NCBI GenBank assembly: GCA_945492935.1
Contig: CALYVE010000067.1
Coordinates: forward strand, 1 to 8,085
Length of the DNA: 8,085 bases
From: an uncultured Lachnospiraceae bacterium
GTDB taxonomy: Bacteria; Bacillota; Clostridia; Lachnospirales; Lachnospiraceae
Reading direction: 5' to 3'
Part shown: positions 7,254 to 8,085 of the stretch, in pieces
Layout: each line of letters begins with the position of its first letter
How positions within the stretch are numbered: position 1 is the first letter of the stretch
Made by a program: the position numbers and the translations under genes
Notes under the pieces: generated by a model
Database searches by the model: none
The model's input: only the letters and a program-made list of their open reading frames with translations
Told to the model about the DNA's origin: nothing

Positions 7254-7283
7254 GAAAAGCCACTCCCTTACGAGTGGCTTTTC
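7254..7283 (-). terminator. Intrinsic terminator after the CheY-like gene
   Basis: A perfect 12-bp inverted repeat, GAAAAGCCACTC (7254-7265) and GAGTGGCTTTTC (7272-7283), has a 6-base loop. On the minus strand it reads A-rich, GC stem, loop, GC stem, TTTTC, 11 bases after the stop codon of the response regulator. The pattern is nearly symmetric and could act on either strand, but no plus-strand gene uses it. It separates the CheX/CheY pair from the AstE-like genes. Confidence 0.85.
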
Positions 7284-7294
7284 TGTGGAATCCT

Positions 7295-7654
7295 TTATCC
7301 AACGATTTTCTTAACCATATTCTTAATCGTATCAACATCAAATGGCTTAGAAATGAAATCTGCCGCACCACTTTGAACAGCCTCTAACATATTATGCTGC
7401 TGTCCTGCTGCAGAAACCATAACAACCTTTGCATTGCTGTCTGCTTCGATAATCTTCTTCAAAGCTTCAACACCTGTCATAACCGGCATTGTAATATCCA
7501 TTGTAACAATATCCGGCTTGAGAGACATATATTGTTCAAATCCCTCCTGACCATTTGTAGCTTCTCCGACAATCACATGACCATCTTCTTCCAAAATACT
7601 ACGTAAAATTCTTCTTGATGTACGAGAATCATCTACTATCAATATGTTTGCCAT
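7295..7654 (-). CDS. Stand-alone CheY-like response regulator
   Basis: The 119-residue protein is a receiver domain alone, with no output domain. It starts MANILIVDDS with the acidic pair D8-D9, the phosphoacceptor Asp53 in TMDITMP, the switch Ser81 in MVSAAG, and the conserved Lys103-Pro104 in ISKPF. Phe100 occupies the position of the switch aromatic residue (Tyr106 in E. coli CheY). All residues for phosphorylation are present. It presumably signals by protein-protein contact in the cytosol, either to the flagellar switch or to another target. The ATG at 7652-7654 has AGGAGG at 7665-7670, ten bases upstream. It lies 21 bases after the CheX-like gene, so both are co-transcribed; CheX-type phosphatases dephosphorylate CheY, which gives the pair an obvious working logic. 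No histidine kinase is in view, and the pair ends at its own terminator. I give no gene symbol because a true chemotaxis role is not shown. Confidence 0.93.
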   Translation of the reverse strand: MANILIVDDSRTSRRILRSILEEDGHVIVGEATNGQEGFEQYMSLKPDIVTMDITMPVMTGVEALKKIIEADSNAKVVMVSAAGQQHNMLEAVQSGAADFISKPFDVDTIKNMVKKIVG

Positions 7655-7675
7655 AAAAAAGTACCCTCCTGTGTT

Positions 7676-8085
7676 TTAGCTAATGCTCCATTTTGTTTCC
7701 ATACAAATCACAATGTCCGCTCTCTGTCCCTTAACAAAGCAAGGTAACGAGAACATCATACCATCTGAACTCACAGTAGTAACCTCTGTATACATGTTCG
7801 GAGGTAACATATCAATCTGAATATCCTCCTGGCTAAGCTTTGATGCAAACAAACCATTACATACATTAATCAATTCGCATACAGAATCCAGACAATCTTC
7901 ATCAATCTTCTCAAATTCTTCCTTGGCATAAGCAGAACCAATCTGCAAATTCGCATCACCGCAAATGCCGATGAATAACTCATAATCACCCGAGAAGCAC
8001 TGGCTTGCAATCGCCTTTGATGTGAATGTATTACATCTTGAGATTCTTTCAAAACGTACCTTGTTATTAACAAAAAGAATAATAT
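7676..8085 (-). CDS. CheX-like CheY-P phosphatase-fold protein, C-terminal part (5' end beyond right edge)
   Basis: The frame is open from the right edge to the TAA at 7676-7678, giving 135 visible residues and no start codon that must be used. A TTG at 7948 would give a 90-residue product, but the upstream sequence stays open and looks like the same domain, so the gene enters from outside. The visible part reads LFVNNKVRFERI, then TSKAIASQCF, a short GDYELFIGICG strand, and the CheC/CheX phosphatase signature DxxxExxN as Asp66, Glu70, Asn73 (DSVCELIN), followed about 21 residues later by the Pro94-Pro95 pair. CheX removes phosphate from CheY-P in chemotaxis. The next gene is a CheY-like receiver, 21 bases downstream. 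The missing N-terminus may hold a further domain, as I recall for longer clostridial CheX proteins, but that is not visible here. Confidence 0.8.
   Translation of the reverse strand, partial: IILFVNNKVRFERISRCNTFTSKAIASQCFSGDYELFIGICGDANLQIGSAYAKEEFEKIDEDCLDSVCELINVCNGLFASKLSQEDIQIDMLPPNMYTEVTTVSSDGMMFSLPCFVKGQRADIVICMETKWSIS

Noticed and set aside
7676..7948. A 90-residue CheX-like gene starting at the TTG at 7948
   Set aside because: The same frame is open to the window edge and the upstream residues continue the same domain, so this is an internal codon of a longer gene.
1..8085. CRISPR array, insertion sequence, tRNA, rRNA or prophage element
   Set aside because: No regularly spaced direct repeats, no transposase or integrase motifs, no cloverleaf or rRNA segments were seen on either strand; the window is packed with same-strand genes.

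Overview
The window comes from a low-to-moderate GC Gram-positive anaerobe, most likely a clostridial member of the Lachnospiraceae. This is inferred from strong AGGAGG-type Shine-Dalgarno sites, the one-chain 1262-residue PurL of the Clostridia type, a CheX-like/CheY-like gene pair, and a paired set of AstE/aspartoacylase-like proteins. Species cannot be named from the sequence alone. Every credible gene lies on the minus strand, so transcription runs from the right end (8085) to the left end (1).

In transcription order, the right edge holds the 3' part of a CheX-like phosphatase-fold gene (7676-8085, 5' end outside the window). A stand-alone CheY-like response regulator (7295-7654) follows, closed by a clear intrinsic terminator (7254-7283). 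Just beyond it, a weak extended -10 site could start the next unit. That unit opens with two paralogous succinylglutamate desuccinylase/aspartoacylase-family genes overlapping by 8 bases (6275-7216 and 5347-6282). After a 58-base gap with a perfect 9+9 palindrome comes purL (1500-5288), the fourth step of de novo purine synthesis. After a 69-base gap with a 10-bp hairpin comes a PHP-domain metal-dependent phosphoesterase (732-1430). It overlaps by ATGA a four-helix DUF1648 membrane protein (280-735). A hairpin with a U7 tract (187-231) lies before the start of typA/bipA, which runs off the left edge.

Three jobs appear side by side: a two-gene signalling cassette (CheX-like plus CheY-like), a mixed run of genes (AstE-like pair, PurL, PHP, DUF1648) with no obvious shared pathway, and the ribosome-associated GTPase TypA. 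PurL and TypA are ordinary core genes. The most curious element is the AstE-like pair. By eye, the upstream copy has lost one zinc-ligand His and the substrate-binding Arg but keeps the DLH motif and the catalytic-type Glu. The downstream copy has lost both His ligands and that Glu but keeps the Asn-Arg pair. This would fit an enzyme/pseudoenzyme partnership. No mobile element, CRISPR array, tRNA or rRNA was seen, and no gap between genes exceeds about 110 bases.
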